This document shows positions 55,970 through 64,000 of a DNA stretch of 64,000 nt, one piece after another (position 1 is the stretch's first letter; every line of letters begins with the position of its first letter). Under the pieces are notes generated by a model. It did no database searches. It was given only the letters and a program-made list of their open reading frames with translations, and had not been told where the DNA came from. Position numbers and translations under genes: made by a program. Source of the DNA: Deltaproteobacteria bacterium (GTDB taxonomy: Bacteria; Myxococcota_A; Polyangia; Polyangiales; Ga0077539); contig JACRDB010000149.1 of the NCBI GenBank assembly GCA_016218725.1, positions 62,001 through 126,000 on the forward strand, given 5' to 3'.

Positions 55970-57402
55970 GGCGCGCGGTCCGAGAGCACCGCCCGGAGGG
56001 GGCGTTGCCGGAAGCTGCTTGTGTCGAGCCCGGCGCTGGCCAGGAGCGTGGCGGCGACGTGCTCGGGCTGGAGGACCTCACCGTCCTCGGAGGCGACGTT
56101 GCGGTCGATGTCCCAGCGCACGGCGGCCATGCCAATGTCGCTGGTGGCGCCGACCACGACGTTGGGTCTGATGCCCGCGCCGAGGAGCATGAGGGAGCTG
56201 GGCTGGTGGTGGTCCCGGCCGTCGAAGGGGTTGAAGAGCGGCGCGCGGGCGAACTCGCTGAAGGCCACCACGGTGGTGTGGTCCAGGAAGGACCCGCCCT
56301 CGGGGTGCCGGGAGGCGCTCAGGTCGTCGAGGAGCGCGACGAAGGCCGAGAGGCCCGGCTGGAGCAGGTCCATGTGGGCGGCGTTGCCGACGAAGTGCGT
56401 GTCCGTCACGGCGCCGATGGAGACGCTCACCACCTGGGAGATGCCGAGCTTGAGCGCCTGCACCGCGAGGGCCGCGCGCGCGCCTGGGGAGCTCGTGTCG
56501 CCACGCTCCAGGCGATAGCGGGCGCGCACCTCCCGGGCGCCCTCGGTGTCCGCCGTGGCGAACTGGAAGTGCCGGGCGATGTCCTCCCGGACGAGCTCGT
56601 CCGCGGTGCGCCGCGAGGCGCGGAGCTGCGTGAGGAGCCCCCGGCGGTCGTAGGCCTCGGTGTCGCAAGGGCTCGCGGTGGCCCCGCGGTCCGCCAGGGC
56701 CCGCTCGACGACGTCCTCCTCGCGCCGCCCCGACGGGGCCATGACCAGGAGGAAGTCCTCGAGGCCGGAGACCTGCACGGCGCTGGCGGCGCCGGGGTGG
56801 CGGTCGTTGTAGCTCTCGACCTGGATCGCGAGGTTTGGCAGCGGCCGCCGGGGCAGGCGTGGGAGCATCTGCGCCACCAGGTCCACGGCCACGCTCGACC
56901 CGCGCGCCGTGGTCCCGACGGGGAAGGCAGACGTGAGGAAATAGCGGTACGCCACCTCGTGGCCGAGGGCGGCCATGTTCACCCCCCGGAGGACCGCCAT
57001 GCGGTCGGCGTAGTCCAGGAGGGAGCGGCCGTCGCCGGCGCGCGCCGCGCCAGGGCCGAAGACGTGGGGGCTCGACCCGCGCGGCCGCAGGAGCTGCGAG
57101 CCGTAGCCGCGGTGGCCCTCCAGCGCGCGGTACCTCGGCTCGATGAGCGTGCGGCTGCGGTCCGCGTCGGGGAAGCGCGCCGGGTCCCGCGGGTCGAGCA
57201 GGAGGAGCTGGTCCCAGCCGCCCGGGAAGTAACAGAACAGAAACGCGCGCCCGGCAGGCAGCGGGACGTCGGCGCGCGCCAGGCTCTCGAAGCCGAGCAT
57301 GCCGACGGCGGCGCTCCCCACGGCGCCCGCGGCGCCGCCCAGGAGGCGCCGGCGCGCGACGGAGAAGCCCTCGGGGCGGGCGGTTCGCTTCCAGAAGTGC
57401 AT
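55966..57402 (-). CDS. DUF1501 domain protein (Tat-exported)
   Basis: A 478-aa protein. The N-terminus ARRRLLGGAAGAVGSAAVGML is a Tat signal. The core DUF1501 elements are FLFCYFPGGWDQLLLLDPR, LDYADRMAVLRGVNMAALGH, LLDDLSASRHPEGGSFLDHTTVVAFSEFARAPLFNPFDGRDHHQ, and GAGIRPNVVVG, like a sulfatase/alkaline-phosphatase-type fold. DUF1501 proteins are usually encoded beside DUF1549/1553- or DUF1592-type cytochromes; that is also so here. Function unknown. Confidence 0.87.
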   Translation of the reverse strand: MHFWKRTARPEGFSVARRRLLGGAAGAVGSAAVGMLGFESLARADVPLPAGRAFLFCYFPGGWDQLLLLDPRDPARFPDADRSRTLIEPRYRALEGHRGYGSQLLRPRGSSPHVFGPGAARAGDGRSLLDYADRMAVLRGVNMAALGHEVAYRYFLTSAFPVGTTARGSSVAVDLVAQMLPRLPRRPLPNLAIQVESYNDRHPGAASAVQVSGLEDFLLVMAPSGRREEDVVERALADRGATASPCDTEAYDRRGLLTQLRASRRTADELVREDIARHFQFATADTEGAREVRARYRLERGDTSSPGARAALAVQALKLGISQVVSVSIGAVTDTHFVGNAAHMDLLQPGLSAFVALLDDLSASRHPEGGSFLDHTTVVAFSEFARAPLFNPFDGRDHHQPSSLMLLGAGIRPNVVVGATSDIGMAAVRWDIDRNVASEDGEVLQPEHVAATLLASAGLDTSSFRQRPLRAVLSDRAP

Positions 57403-57437
57403 CGGCGCAGGGGCTCCTTCAAGGTGTGGTGCGTGGG

Positions 57438-58175
57438 TCAGTAGACGAGGAAGCGCGGGTCCGTGGCGAGGTCGATGCAGACCGCCCTCCAGCCGTCCGC
57501 GGGCGTAGCCGAGGGGAGCGCGGTCGCTGCGCGGAAGAGCGTCGCGAGCCCGTCCACGGTGGGGGCGTCGGGGCGCACGTCGAGGGCCCAGAAGCGCCGC
57601 ACGAGCTCCGCGAGGTTGGCGCGAACGGCATCGGGCGCCGCGGCGAGGGTGTCCGCCGGGGCGGCGCGGAGGTAGATCCTGCGGGCGGCCGGGGGGCGCG
57701 CGGGGTCCCGAGCGACGGCCTCCCGGCAGAGGGCGCGCGCCGCGTCGTTGACGAGCTTCGCGAAGGTGAGCGAGGGCTCCACGCTGCGCTCGGTGGTGCG
57801 CAGGTAGTCGGGCTTCCCGAGGGTCTGGGCGAAGAACTCGAAGAGGTCCACGGTGGGCGCGAGGTCGTCGTCCGGGGTGGCCGTGGGGTTGGGCGGGCGC
57901 GGGGCGATCCACGCGGCGCCGAGGACCGCGTCGAAGGCCGCGCGGAGCTGGTCCACGTCGAGGCGCCGCGGGGCGCGCCCGAGGTGGTCGTCCGCGCCGC
58001 GGGCCTCGTCGAGGGGCAGCGCCGGGCGGGGCGCCGGGGGCGCCTCGCCGGGGTCCACCGGGCGGGCCCTTCCCGGGACGACGTGGTCCGGGAGCCCCCT
58101 CGGCGGCGCGGGCGGGGCCGCGGGGTCCGGGGCGCACGCGACCAGGCACAGTGAGGCGAGGCAGCAAGCGCGCAT
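57438..58175 (-). CDS. Lipoprotein of the DUF1501 operon
   Basis: A 245-aa protein with lipobox LCLVAC and a Pro/Ala/Arg-rich linker. The helical domain (LDVDQLRAAFDAVLGAAWI, LFEFFAQTLGKPDYLRTTER, FAKLVNDAARALCREAV, DGLATLFRAATALPSATPADGWRAVCIDLATDPRFLVY) ends with the TDPRFLVY element that occurs at the end of DUF1549/1592-type proteins. ATG 58175 overlaps the previous stop (TGATG). It may be a split-off domain of the big upstream cytochrome. Confidence 0.78.
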   Translation of the reverse strand: MRACCLASLCLVACAPDPAAPPAPPRGLPDHVVPGRARPVDPGEAPPAPRPALPLDEARGADDHLGRAPRRLDVDQLRAAFDAVLGAAWIAPRPPNPTATPDDDLAPTVDLFEFFAQTLGKPDYLRTTERSVEPSLTFAKLVNDAARALCREAVARDPARPPAARRIYLRAAPADTLAAAPDAVRANLAELVRRFWALDVRPDAPTVDGLATLFRAATALPSATPADGWRAVCIDLATDPRFLVY

Positions 58176-60334
58176 CAGTCGATCCTCCGGTAGGCCGGGG
58201 AGGAGACCACCGCGCGCACCAGGTCGCGGTAGTCGTGCCCCGAGGCGTTGAAGCGCGCGACCAGGGCGGGGAGCACCCGGGCCCGCTCGCCGTCGGACAG
58301 GGGGCGCCCCAGGAGGCGCGCCCAGACGGTCTGCGCCGTGCACTGTTGGAGCTCGCCGCTGGCGAGGCTCTGGGCGACCAGCGCGGCGGGGCCCTCGTCC
58401 ATGCGCCGGGCCTCGTCGTCGGCGCGGTACTGCACCGCCGCGAGGCGCCCGAGGAAGCGGGTGCCCTCCGAGGACCCCGGCGCCGTGACATAGAACCGAC
58501 ACGCCGCGGGGCAGCTCGCGCCGGGCTCCGCGCACTGCACGCACGCGGCGTTGTAGGCCGGGAAGGTCGTCGGGTCGAGGTAGCGGGTGGAGCGCTCGGC
58601 CCAGCGCCCCCAGTACGCCCCGAGGGGCTCGATGGAGGTGTGGCAGTGCTGGCACCCGCAGCGCCGGGCGAGGTCCGGCTCGCGGTGGCAGGCGTCCGTC
58701 GGCGGCGGCGTGGGGAGGTCCGGCGGGATGAACGGGTGACACAGGAAGGCCGTACGGAAGCGGTTGATCCGCGACCGGAGCGTCGGGAAGCGCGCCAGGA
58801 ACGCCGCGGTGGTGAGCACCCCGCTGTGCTGGGGGCCCCGCTGGTACTCGCGCCAGGTCGGGTCCGCGTAGGCGCCGTGGGGGAGGTCCCCGGCGGGCGC
58901 CGGGGCGCTGAACTCCAGCTCCTGCATCTGCTCGGCCTGGTGTCGGTACATGAACGCCAGGGGGCCGTTGGCTACGCCGCGGCGGGTGGTGAGGACGGTG
59001 TAGTAGTCCTCGCCGCGCTCGAGCACCGTGCGGAGGAGCTCCAGGGGCTCCCTCGCCAGCGCGTCCAGCAGCCGCCGGTCCGCGCGGGAGACCCTGGTCT
59101 GGAGGCCCGCGTGGGGGCCGCAGTGGGTCCCGTCGGGGCCGCAGCCGCAGGAGCTGTCGTTGGCCGCGCCGGGGCGGCAGGGGCGCCCGGTCCAGGCGCT
59201 GTGGGTGCGCTCCTGGGCCTGGTACGCGCACACCTTGATCCAGTGTCCACCAGACCACCACGGGCGCTGGAGGCGCCAGCCCTCCTGCCGGACCTCGACG
59301 TCGGAGGCCTCATTCGACGGGTCGAAGACGTTGTCGCAGCGGTTGACCACCTCCAGGTAGCCACCGGGGCAGGCGTAGCCCGGGCCGTCGCCCACGCGGA
59401 GCACGGCGCCGTCCAGGCGCTGCTTCGGCGCGTAGTCCCCGCGGAGGAGGGCCCCGCCGGGGCCCGTGCCGGTCGCGCGGCGGCAGTAGCCCGGGCAGCG
59501 CTGCGCGTCGTCGTAGGGCAGGGGGACCTCGCGCGCGTCGTAGTAGTAGCTCCGCTGCCCCGACCGGGGCGAGACATAGTACGGGCGGCCCTCGGCGTCG
59601 CGAGGGAAGCGCGAGTCCGCGTCGCCGCCGCGGGGCGGGGGGTACTCCAGCGTGGGGTCGCAGCCCAGGAACCCAGGTCCCCCGCGGAGGTAGCGGTCGC
59701 CGGTCGCCACGCCGTGGTCAAAGGCCGCGGGCAGCGCCGCGGATTTCGCCACGCAGGCCGGGTCCTCGGCGTTGTAGGCCCGGTTGCGCACGAGGCAGCA
59801 CGCGGGGTGCTCCGGCTGCGCCGCGGTGCAGCACGCCGCGGCGGTGAGGTGCGCGAGCTCCGTCGACGGCGGGCACACGGCCTCGTCGCTGCGCCGGTCG
59901 AGGATGTCCAGCAGCGCCTCGGGGTTCACCCGGCCGAGGTTGCGCCCCACGCCTCGCTGGCCCGTGGTCAGCCAGAGCCCCGCGCCAGGGTGGACGTAGA
60001 AGCCCTCCAGCGTCGGCCACAGGAGGTCCGCGTGCCACCGCTGCACCTGCGTGACAAAGCGCGGATCCGCCAGGAGCCGCTCGGTCATCGCGTCGGTGAC
60101 GGCACCCGCGGTCGAGACCTCCGCCAGCTCCTCGGGCGACGGCGGTGCGCCCCGAAGGTCCAGCGAGAGCTGCCGAAGGAGCCGCGTCGGTGGGGGCGTC
60201 ACCGCCGCGCAGGCAGTGCTCCCCTGCGCCACGGCCTCCAACGTCTCCTTGGTACATGAAACGGCCTCAATGGCTGAAATAACTGCAAGAGTGCCGAGAA
60301 ATCCGCAGCGCGGGCCCCCCGATGGCGGGTTCAT
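58175..60334 (-). CDS. Large lipoprotein with CxxCH, DUF1588/1592-like
   Basis: A 719-aa protein. The start MNPPSGGPRCGFLGTLAVIS leads to a lipobox-like AIEAVSC; a longer start at 60391 is possible. The DUF1549-type N-domain shows RLLRQLSLDLRGAPPSPEELA and MTERLLADPRFVTQVQRWHADLLW. Later come many cysteines and a c-type haem site CQHCH with the DUF1588-like context (HTSIEPLG...). The C-domain has LLGRPLSDGERARVLPALV and YRDLVRAVVSSPAYR. Proteins of this type are planctomycete- and myxobacteria-style secreted cytochromes. It heads the four-gene operon. Confidence 0.8.
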   Translation of the reverse strand: MNPPSGGPRCGFLGTLAVISAIEAVSCTKETLEAVAQGSTACAAVTPPPTRLLRQLSLDLRGAPPSPEELAEVSTAGAVTDAMTERLLADPRFVTQVQRWHADLLWPTLEGFYVHPGAGLWLTTGQRGVGRNLGRVNPEALLDILDRRSDEAVCPPSTELAHLTAAACCTAAQPEHPACCLVRNRAYNAEDPACVAKSAALPAAFDHGVATGDRYLRGGPGFLGCDPTLEYPPPRGGDADSRFPRDAEGRPYYVSPRSGQRSYYYDAREVPLPYDDAQRCPGYCRRATGTGPGGALLRGDYAPKQRLDGAVLRVGDGPGYACPGGYLEVVNRCDNVFDPSNEASDVEVRQEGWRLQRPWWSGGHWIKVCAYQAQERTHSAWTGRPCRPGAANDSSCGCGPDGTHCGPHAGLQTRVSRADRRLLDALAREPLELLRTVLERGEDYYTVLTTRRGVANGPLAFMYRHQAEQMQELEFSAPAPAGDLPHGAYADPTWREYQRGPQHSGVLTTAAFLARFPTLRSRINRFRTAFLCHPFIPPDLPTPPPTDACHREPDLARRCGCQHCHTSIEPLGAYWGRWAERSTRYLDPTTFPAYNAACVQCAEPGASCPAACRFYVTAPGSSEGTRFLGRLAAVQYRADDEARRMDEGPAALVAQSLASGELQQCTAQTVWARLLGRPLSDGERARVLPALVARFNASGHDYRDLVRAVVSSPAYRRID

Positions 60335-60591
60335 GGTGCGCACTGTTGCGGTCGCGCCCTCCCCGTTCAAGAATTCGTCAGGACGAACCATGTGTAGGAT
60401 TTTGTAGGTCAAAGTGGTCGCCTGATTTTCGGGGATGGTTGTCGTGGCGCACCAAAGCGCGCGCGGCGCGCACGCCGCGCAGAGCCCGCGCACGACGCTC
60501 GCGCGCTCTGCGGGACGGCGCCGCGAGGAGCGTGGGCCTGCGCGGAGGTCTCGCGCTTGCACGCGCGGGTGCCTCCACGGAGGCATTGCTT
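60335..60591. other. Divergent promoter region
   Basis: 257 bp between the cytochrome lipoprotein gene (minus) and the radical SAM gene (plus). It contains a TGTAGG repeat pair (60392-60397 and 60402-60407), a lower-GC patch around 60360-60440 and a GCGCGC-rich stretch with imperfect inverted repeats at 60460-60530. The GGAGG before ATG 60592 is the plus-strand ribosome site. No gene is seen here. Confidence 0.4.
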
Positions 60592-63039
60592 ATGGGGACA
60601 CATCGCGCGATGGGACCGGTGGCGCTGGTCGGGGCGGACTTCGAGGAGAACCTCGGGCTCGGGATGATCGCGGCGGCGCTGACGGCGGCCGGGCACCGGG
60701 TGACGGTGGCGCCCTTCAACAACCCCTCGGAGGCGCCCGAGGTGTGCAGGAGGGTGCTCGCGGCGGGCCCTGCGGTGGTGGGGCTCGGGGTGCAGTTCCA
60801 GCACCGGGCCCACGAGTTCCTGGCGCTCTCCCGGAGGCTGCGCGCGGCGGGCTACCAGGGGCACGTCACGGCCGGGGGCCAGTGGCCGACGCTGGCCTGG
60901 AGGGAGGCGCTGGACGCGCGCAACGGGCTCGACTCGGTGGTGCTCCACGAGGGCGAGCGCACGGTGGTGGAGCTGGTGGCCGCGCTGGCGGAGGGGCGCT
61001 CGCTCGCGCAGGTCCCGGGCCTGGCGCTCCGGGGGACCGGCGGGGTCCCCTCGCGCACCGCGGGCCGCGCCCTGGAGCCGGACCTGGACCGGCTGCCCTT
61101 CCCGCTGCGGTACCGCGCGCCGACGCGGCACCTGGGGGTGCCCTTTCTGCCGGTGATGGGCGGCCGCGGGTGCTGGGGGGCGTGCACCTACTGCTCCATC
61201 ACCAGCTTCTACCGCGACGCGAGGGCCTACGGCGGCGGGCGCACGGTGCGCTGGCGCAGCGTGGAGAACGTCGCCGACGAGCTCGCGGTGCTGTGGCGCG
61301 CCCACGGCCCCCAGGCGATCTTCTGCTTCCACGACGACAACCTGCTCCTGCCGCGCCCGGCGGACTCCCTGGCCAGGCTGCGCGCCCTGCGCGCCGCCCT
61401 CGACGCGCGGGGCGTAGGCGCCGCGGCGTTCATCGGGAAGTGTCGCCCGGAGACCGTGACCCCGGCGCTGGCCCGGGCGCTCCGGGCGCTCGGGGTCCTG
61501 CGGCTCTACGTGGGCGTAGAGAACGCGTCGGAGCACGGCGCCGGGGACCTCGGGCGCGCCACCCAGTGGCCCGCCATCCACACGGCGCTGGAGGCATGCC
61601 GCGAGGCCGGGATCTTCGTGTGCTACAACCTCCTGCTCTTCGAGCCCCACAGCACGCTGGAGGACGTGCGGGAGAACGTGGCGTTCATCCGCGCGCATGC
61701 GGGCCACCCGGTGAACTTCTGCCGCGCGGAGCCGTACCACGGCACGCCCCTGCACCTCGACCTCGCCGAGCGCCAGAGGCTCTCGGGCTCGCACCTCGGG
61801 TGGGACTACCGCATGGAGGACCCGCGGGCCGAGCTCCTGTTCCGGGTGTGCGCCGCGGCGTTCCGGCAGCGCAACTTCGACCCCGAGGGCGTCGGCAACC
61901 GGTACATGGGCCTCGGGTACTCCATGAAGCTCCTGGAGTTCTTCCACGACGACCCCCTCGGCCGCCGCGAGGCGCTCTCCAGGCGCGTCCTGGCGCGCAC
62001 CAGGGCCATCGCCCTGGAGACCGCTGGACTCCTGGAGGAGGCCGTCGCGCTGGCGGCGAGGCTCGACCCCTCGGACCACGACGGCGCCGCGCGGGAGACG
62101 GCCCTCCTGGGCCTCCGGGTGGCCGCCGCGGACCGCGCGCAGCACGCCGCGCTCGACGCCCTCTACGCGGACATGAGCGCCTTCGCGGCGTCGCGCCGGA
62201 GCGCCGCGCTGGCCGCGCGGGTGCCCGCCGTGGGCCGCGCGGTGGGGCTCGCGCGGCAGGTGGCCCTCGGGGCCTCGCTGGCCGCGGGCGGGGCGCTCCT
62301 CACGGGGTGCTCCGGGGCGACCATCGACCCGGTCCCGCAGGACTCCGGGCTCATGGACACGCGGCCGGACCTCACCGTGGCGGACCCGCTCCCGCCCGAC
62401 GCGGGCCTGGACGTGAGCGCCCGCGACGCGGCGGACGTGCGCGACGCGGCGGACCGCGCGGAGGTCCCGATCCCGGTGGACCCACCGCCCCCGGACGCCG
62501 GGCGCGACGTGCTGGTGTCGGACCCGCTCCCGCCGGACGCCGGGCGCGACGTGATGACCGACCGCCCCGTCGTGGTGGACCCGCCTCCGCCCGACGCGGG
62601 TCGTGACGCTGGCATCGATCGCCCGGTCCCCGTGGACCCACCTCCGCCGGACGCGGCGCTCCTGTGGGACCCGTCGGAGCCCGAGGGCGTGCGCCGCGCG
62701 CTGCCGCTCCTGGACCAGTGGCGGGAGACCGCGCCGCGGAGGGCGCGGCGCAGCGACGCCGTGGCCCTCTACGCGCCGCCCGAGGCGACCCTGGCCGCGC
62801 GGCGCGACGGGGACGCCGTGGAGGTCGCGCTCCGGGGCGTCCTCGGGCCCTTCTCCGCACGCTGGGAGGCCGACGGGGCGGTCGAGGGCGAGGGCGCTCG
62901 CGTGCGCTGGACCCCGGCGGACCCCGACGACCAGCTCCGGGTGGCCGTGCGGGTCCAGGGCGGCGTGGCGGTCCTGGCCCTGCGCGCCGCGGACCTGGAG
63001 CGCCGCCAGCCCTCCGTCGCAGAGCTCGCCGGAGGCTGA
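60592..63039 (+). CDS. B12-binding-type radical SAM protein fused to a lipoprotein-like tail
   Basis: An 815-aa protein. Residues 8-150 are a B12-binding-like Rossmann region (ALVGADFEENLGLGMIAAAL, AAGPAVVGLGVQFQ, ARNGLDSVVLHEGERTVVELV). The radical SAM core has GRGCWGACTYCSI (C194, C198, C201) and FCFHDDNLLLPRP, then VLRLYVGVENASEHG, as in B12-radical SAM enzymes. From residue 558 the protein becomes a hydrophobic helix with lipobox-like LTGC (C573), then a DPLPPDAG/PPPPDAGRD-rich linker (599-690) and a small beta-rich domain: the form of a myxobacterial lipoprotein. Either a true fusion, or a separate lipoprotein starts at ATG 62173. GGAGG supports ATG 60592. Confidence 0.78.
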   Translation: MGTHRAMGPVALVGADFEENLGLGMIAAALTAAGHRVTVAPFNNPSEAPEVCRRVLAAGPAVVGLGVQFQHRAHEFLALSRRLRAAGYQGHVTAGGQWPTLAWREALDARNGLDSVVLHEGERTVVELVAALAEGRSLAQVPGLALRGTGGVPSRTAGRALEPDLDRLPFPLRYRAPTRHLGVPFLPVMGGRGCWGACTYCSITSFYRDARAYGGGRTVRWRSVENVADELAVLWRAHGPQAIFCFHDDNLLLPRPADSLARLRALRAALDARGVGAAAFIGKCRPETVTPALARALRALGVLRLYVGVENASEHGAGDLGRATQWPAIHTALEACREAGIFVCYNLLLFEPHSTLEDVRENVAFIRAHAGHPVNFCRAEPYHGTPLHLDLAERQRLSGSHLGWDYRMEDPRAELLFRVCAAAFRQRNFDPEGVGNRYMGLGYSMKLLEFFHDDPLGRREALSRRVLARTRAIALETAGLLEEAVALAARLDPSDHDGAARETALLGLRVAAADRAQHAALDALYADMSAFAASRRSAALAARVPAVGRAVGLARQVALGASLAAGGALLTGCSGATIDPVPQDSGLMDTRPDLTVADPLPPDAGLDVSARDAADVRDAADRAEVPIPVDPPPPDAGRDVLVSDPLPPDAGRDVMTDRPVVVDPPPPDAGRDAGIDRPVPVDPPPPDAALLWDPSEPEGVRRALPLLDQWRETAPRRARRSDAVALYAPPEATLAARRDGDAVEVALRGVLGPFSARWEADGAVEGEGARVRWTPADPDDQLRVAVRVQGGVAVLALRAADLERRQPSVAELAGG
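62379..62660 (+). repeat. DPxPPDAGRD coding repeat
   Basis: Imperfect tandem units of about 30-45 nt coding for (V/S)DP(P/L)PPDAGRD (five or six copies). They act as a flexible linker and could vary in copy number. Confidence 0.7.
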
Positions 63040-63074
63040 CCAGAGCATTTCTGTGACGGCGGTGCGCGCGGTGC

Positions 63075-63080
63075 TATGAG
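63075..63080 (+). promoter_or_regulatory. -10-like hexamer TATGAG before ATG 63087
   Basis: It ends 6 nt before the helicase ATG, with no Shine-Dalgarno. Confidence 0.35.
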
Positions 63081-63086
63081 ACCGTG

Positions 63087-64000
63087 ATGGACGCCGCGAC
63101 GCTGGCAGGGCTCCTGAATCCTCCGCAGCTCGCGGCGGTGCTGCACGTCGACGGCCCCCTGCTGGTCTTCGCCGGGGCCGGCAGCGGCAAGACCCGGGTG
63201 ATCACCCACCGCATCGCGCACCTCCTGGACCTGGGCGTGGCGCCCTGGAGGGTCCTCGCGGTGACCTTCACCAACAAGGCCGCCGGGGAGATGCGCGAGA
63301 GGGTCGCGAGGCTCGTCGGGGACGGTCCCGCGCGAGAGCTCTGGCTGTCCACGTTCCACGCCCTGGGGGCGCGGCTCCTGCGGCGGTACGCCGACAAGGC
63401 CGGCCTGCGCAAGGACTTCGCCATCTACGACGACGCCGACCAGCGCGCCGTCATGAACCGCGTCTACGACGACCTCAAGATCGATGACAAGCACCACCCG
63501 GTGCGCGGCACCCTCACGGCCATCGACCGCGCCAAGCAGGAGGCCCAGACCGCGGCCATGGCCCAGGACGCCGCCCGCTCCGTGGACGAGCTCCTCGTGG
63601 CGCGCGCGTGGCAGGAGTACGAGCGCAGGCTCCAGGTGAACAACGCCGTGGACTTCGGCGACCTCATCGCGCGCACCACGCGCCTCCTGGAGGCCGACCT
63701 CGCCGTGCGCACGGAGCTCCAGGAGCGCTTCGTCCACGTCCTGGTGGACGAGTTCCAGGACACCAACGGGGCCCAGTACCGCACCCTCCGCGCGCTCACC
63801 GGACTGCGCAGGAACCTCTGCGTGGTGGGCGACGACGACCAGGCGATCTACCGCTGGCGCGGCGCGGACGTGCGCAACATCAGGTATTTCCGCAGGGACC
63901 ACCCGGACGCACGGGTGCTCAAGCTGGAGGAGAACTACCGCAGCACCCAGCGCATCCTGCGCGCCGCCAACGCGGTCATCGGCCACGCCACGGAGCGCGA
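63087..64000 (+). CDS. UvrD/PcrA/Rep-type superfamily 1 helicase (cut by right edge)
   Basis: The first 304 residues are in the window. It begins LLNPPQLAAVLHVDGPLLVF, then Walker A AGAGSGKTRVI, motif Ia AVTFTNKAAGEMRERV, the TFHALG segment, Walker B VLVDEFQDTNGAQY, and motif III GDDDQAIYRWRGAD, then ENYRST. This order is that of UvrD/PcrA/Rep helicases in repair and replication restart; length and C-terminus, which would separate them, are missing. ATG 63087 or GTG 63084 could be the start. Confidence 0.92.
   Translation, partial: MDAATLAGLLNPPQLAAVLHVDGPLLVFAGAGSGKTRVITHRIAHLLDLGVAPWRVLAVTFTNKAAGEMRERVARLVGDGPARELWLSTFHALGARLLRRYADKAGLRKDFAIYDDADQRAVMNRVYDDLKIDDKHHPVRGTLTAIDRAKQEAQTAAMAQDAARSVDELLVARAWQEYERRLQVNNAVDFGDLIARTTRLLEADLAVRTELQERFVHVLVDEFQDTNGAQYRTLRALTGLRRNLCVVGDDDQAIYRWRGADVRNIRYFRRDHPDARVLKLEENYRSTQRILRAANAVIGHATER

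Noticed and set aside
62379..62660. Repeat tract as a mobile or CRISPR-like repeat
   Set aside because: Units are in frame, unequal, and code for a DPPPPDAGRD linker; similar linkers occur in other lipoproteins here.
1..64000. tRNA, rRNA or CRISPR array
   Set aside because: No T-loop/acceptor patterns, rRNA-like stretches or regularly spaced repeats were seen by eye; a tRNA could be missed in GC-rich DNA.

Overview
The window is chromosomal DNA of a very GC-rich bacterium. Third codon positions are almost always G or C and AGG is a common arginine codon. There are many lipoproteins with D/P/T-rich linkers, an AgmX/PglI-type C-terminal protein, secreted cytochrome and DUF1501 cassettes, many Ser/Thr kinases and an ECF sigma factor. 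Together these suggest a myxobacterium (Myxococcota, perhaps of the Polyangia/Sandaracinaceae kind). I found no rRNA, tRNA, CRISPR array, insertion sequence or integrase.

Layout. 1-2954 (minus): a translationally coupled cassette of class III aminotransferase, a radical SAM enzyme of the MJ0619/tetraether-synthase-like type, and an SDR reductase cut by the left edge. 3007-4686: a 5'-nucleotidase lipoprotein. 4647-8927: a membrane Ser/Thr kinase and a collagen-repeat HAD phosphatase lipoprotein, bracketed by an imperfect 37-bp direct repeat derived from the nucleotidase 3' end. 9043-16075: NUDIX hydrolase, PSI-repeat lipoprotein, acyl-CoA dehydrogenase, a Tat/lipobox pirin, glutathione peroxidase, an FkbM-like methyltransferase coupled to an APH-fold kinase, and a chromate transporter.

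16169-25958 is the centrepiece: a ten-gene, mostly overlapping operon that reads as a bacterial ubiquitin-like conjugation and removal system. In order it encodes a RING/PHD-like zinc protein (possible E3), a divergent E1/ThiF, an E2-like protein with an HPN...C signature, an unknown 159-aa protein, a ubiquitin-like beta-grasp protein without a terminal GG, a JAMM/JAB protein, an AAA+ ATPase that looks like a proteasomal ATPase (OB fold, aromatic pore loop), a second canonical JAMM/JAB protein, an unknown 411-aa protein and a canonical E1/ThiF. A bipartite motif with fixed 12-nt spacing lies upstream of both the RING gene and the first E1 gene.

26062-38410 is rich in envelope lipoproteins, including a 780-aa hydrolase-like protein, a DUF4349 protein and a two-haem-site propeller protein, with a DUF2203-folE pair. 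38437-42936 holds an aconitase-family enzyme with the swivel domain first, and a class II aldolase. 43113-45957 is a Cpx-like envelope-stress locus (Spy/CpxP-like protein, small membrane protein, response regulator, histidine kinase). 45994-50947 has a four-cluster ferredoxin, a degenerate kinase, and an ECF sigma/anti-sigma operon. 52169-60334 (minus) is a secreted DUF1501/cytochrome/FG-GAP operon. 60592-63039 is a B12-type radical SAM protein with a lipoprotein-like tail, and a UvrD-type helicase runs off the right edge.

Across the window at least ten start codons have a TA-type -10-like hexamer 5-9 nt upstream and no Shine-Dalgarno, which suggests widespread leaderless transcription. All functional calls come from reading motifs by eye; no database search was possible.
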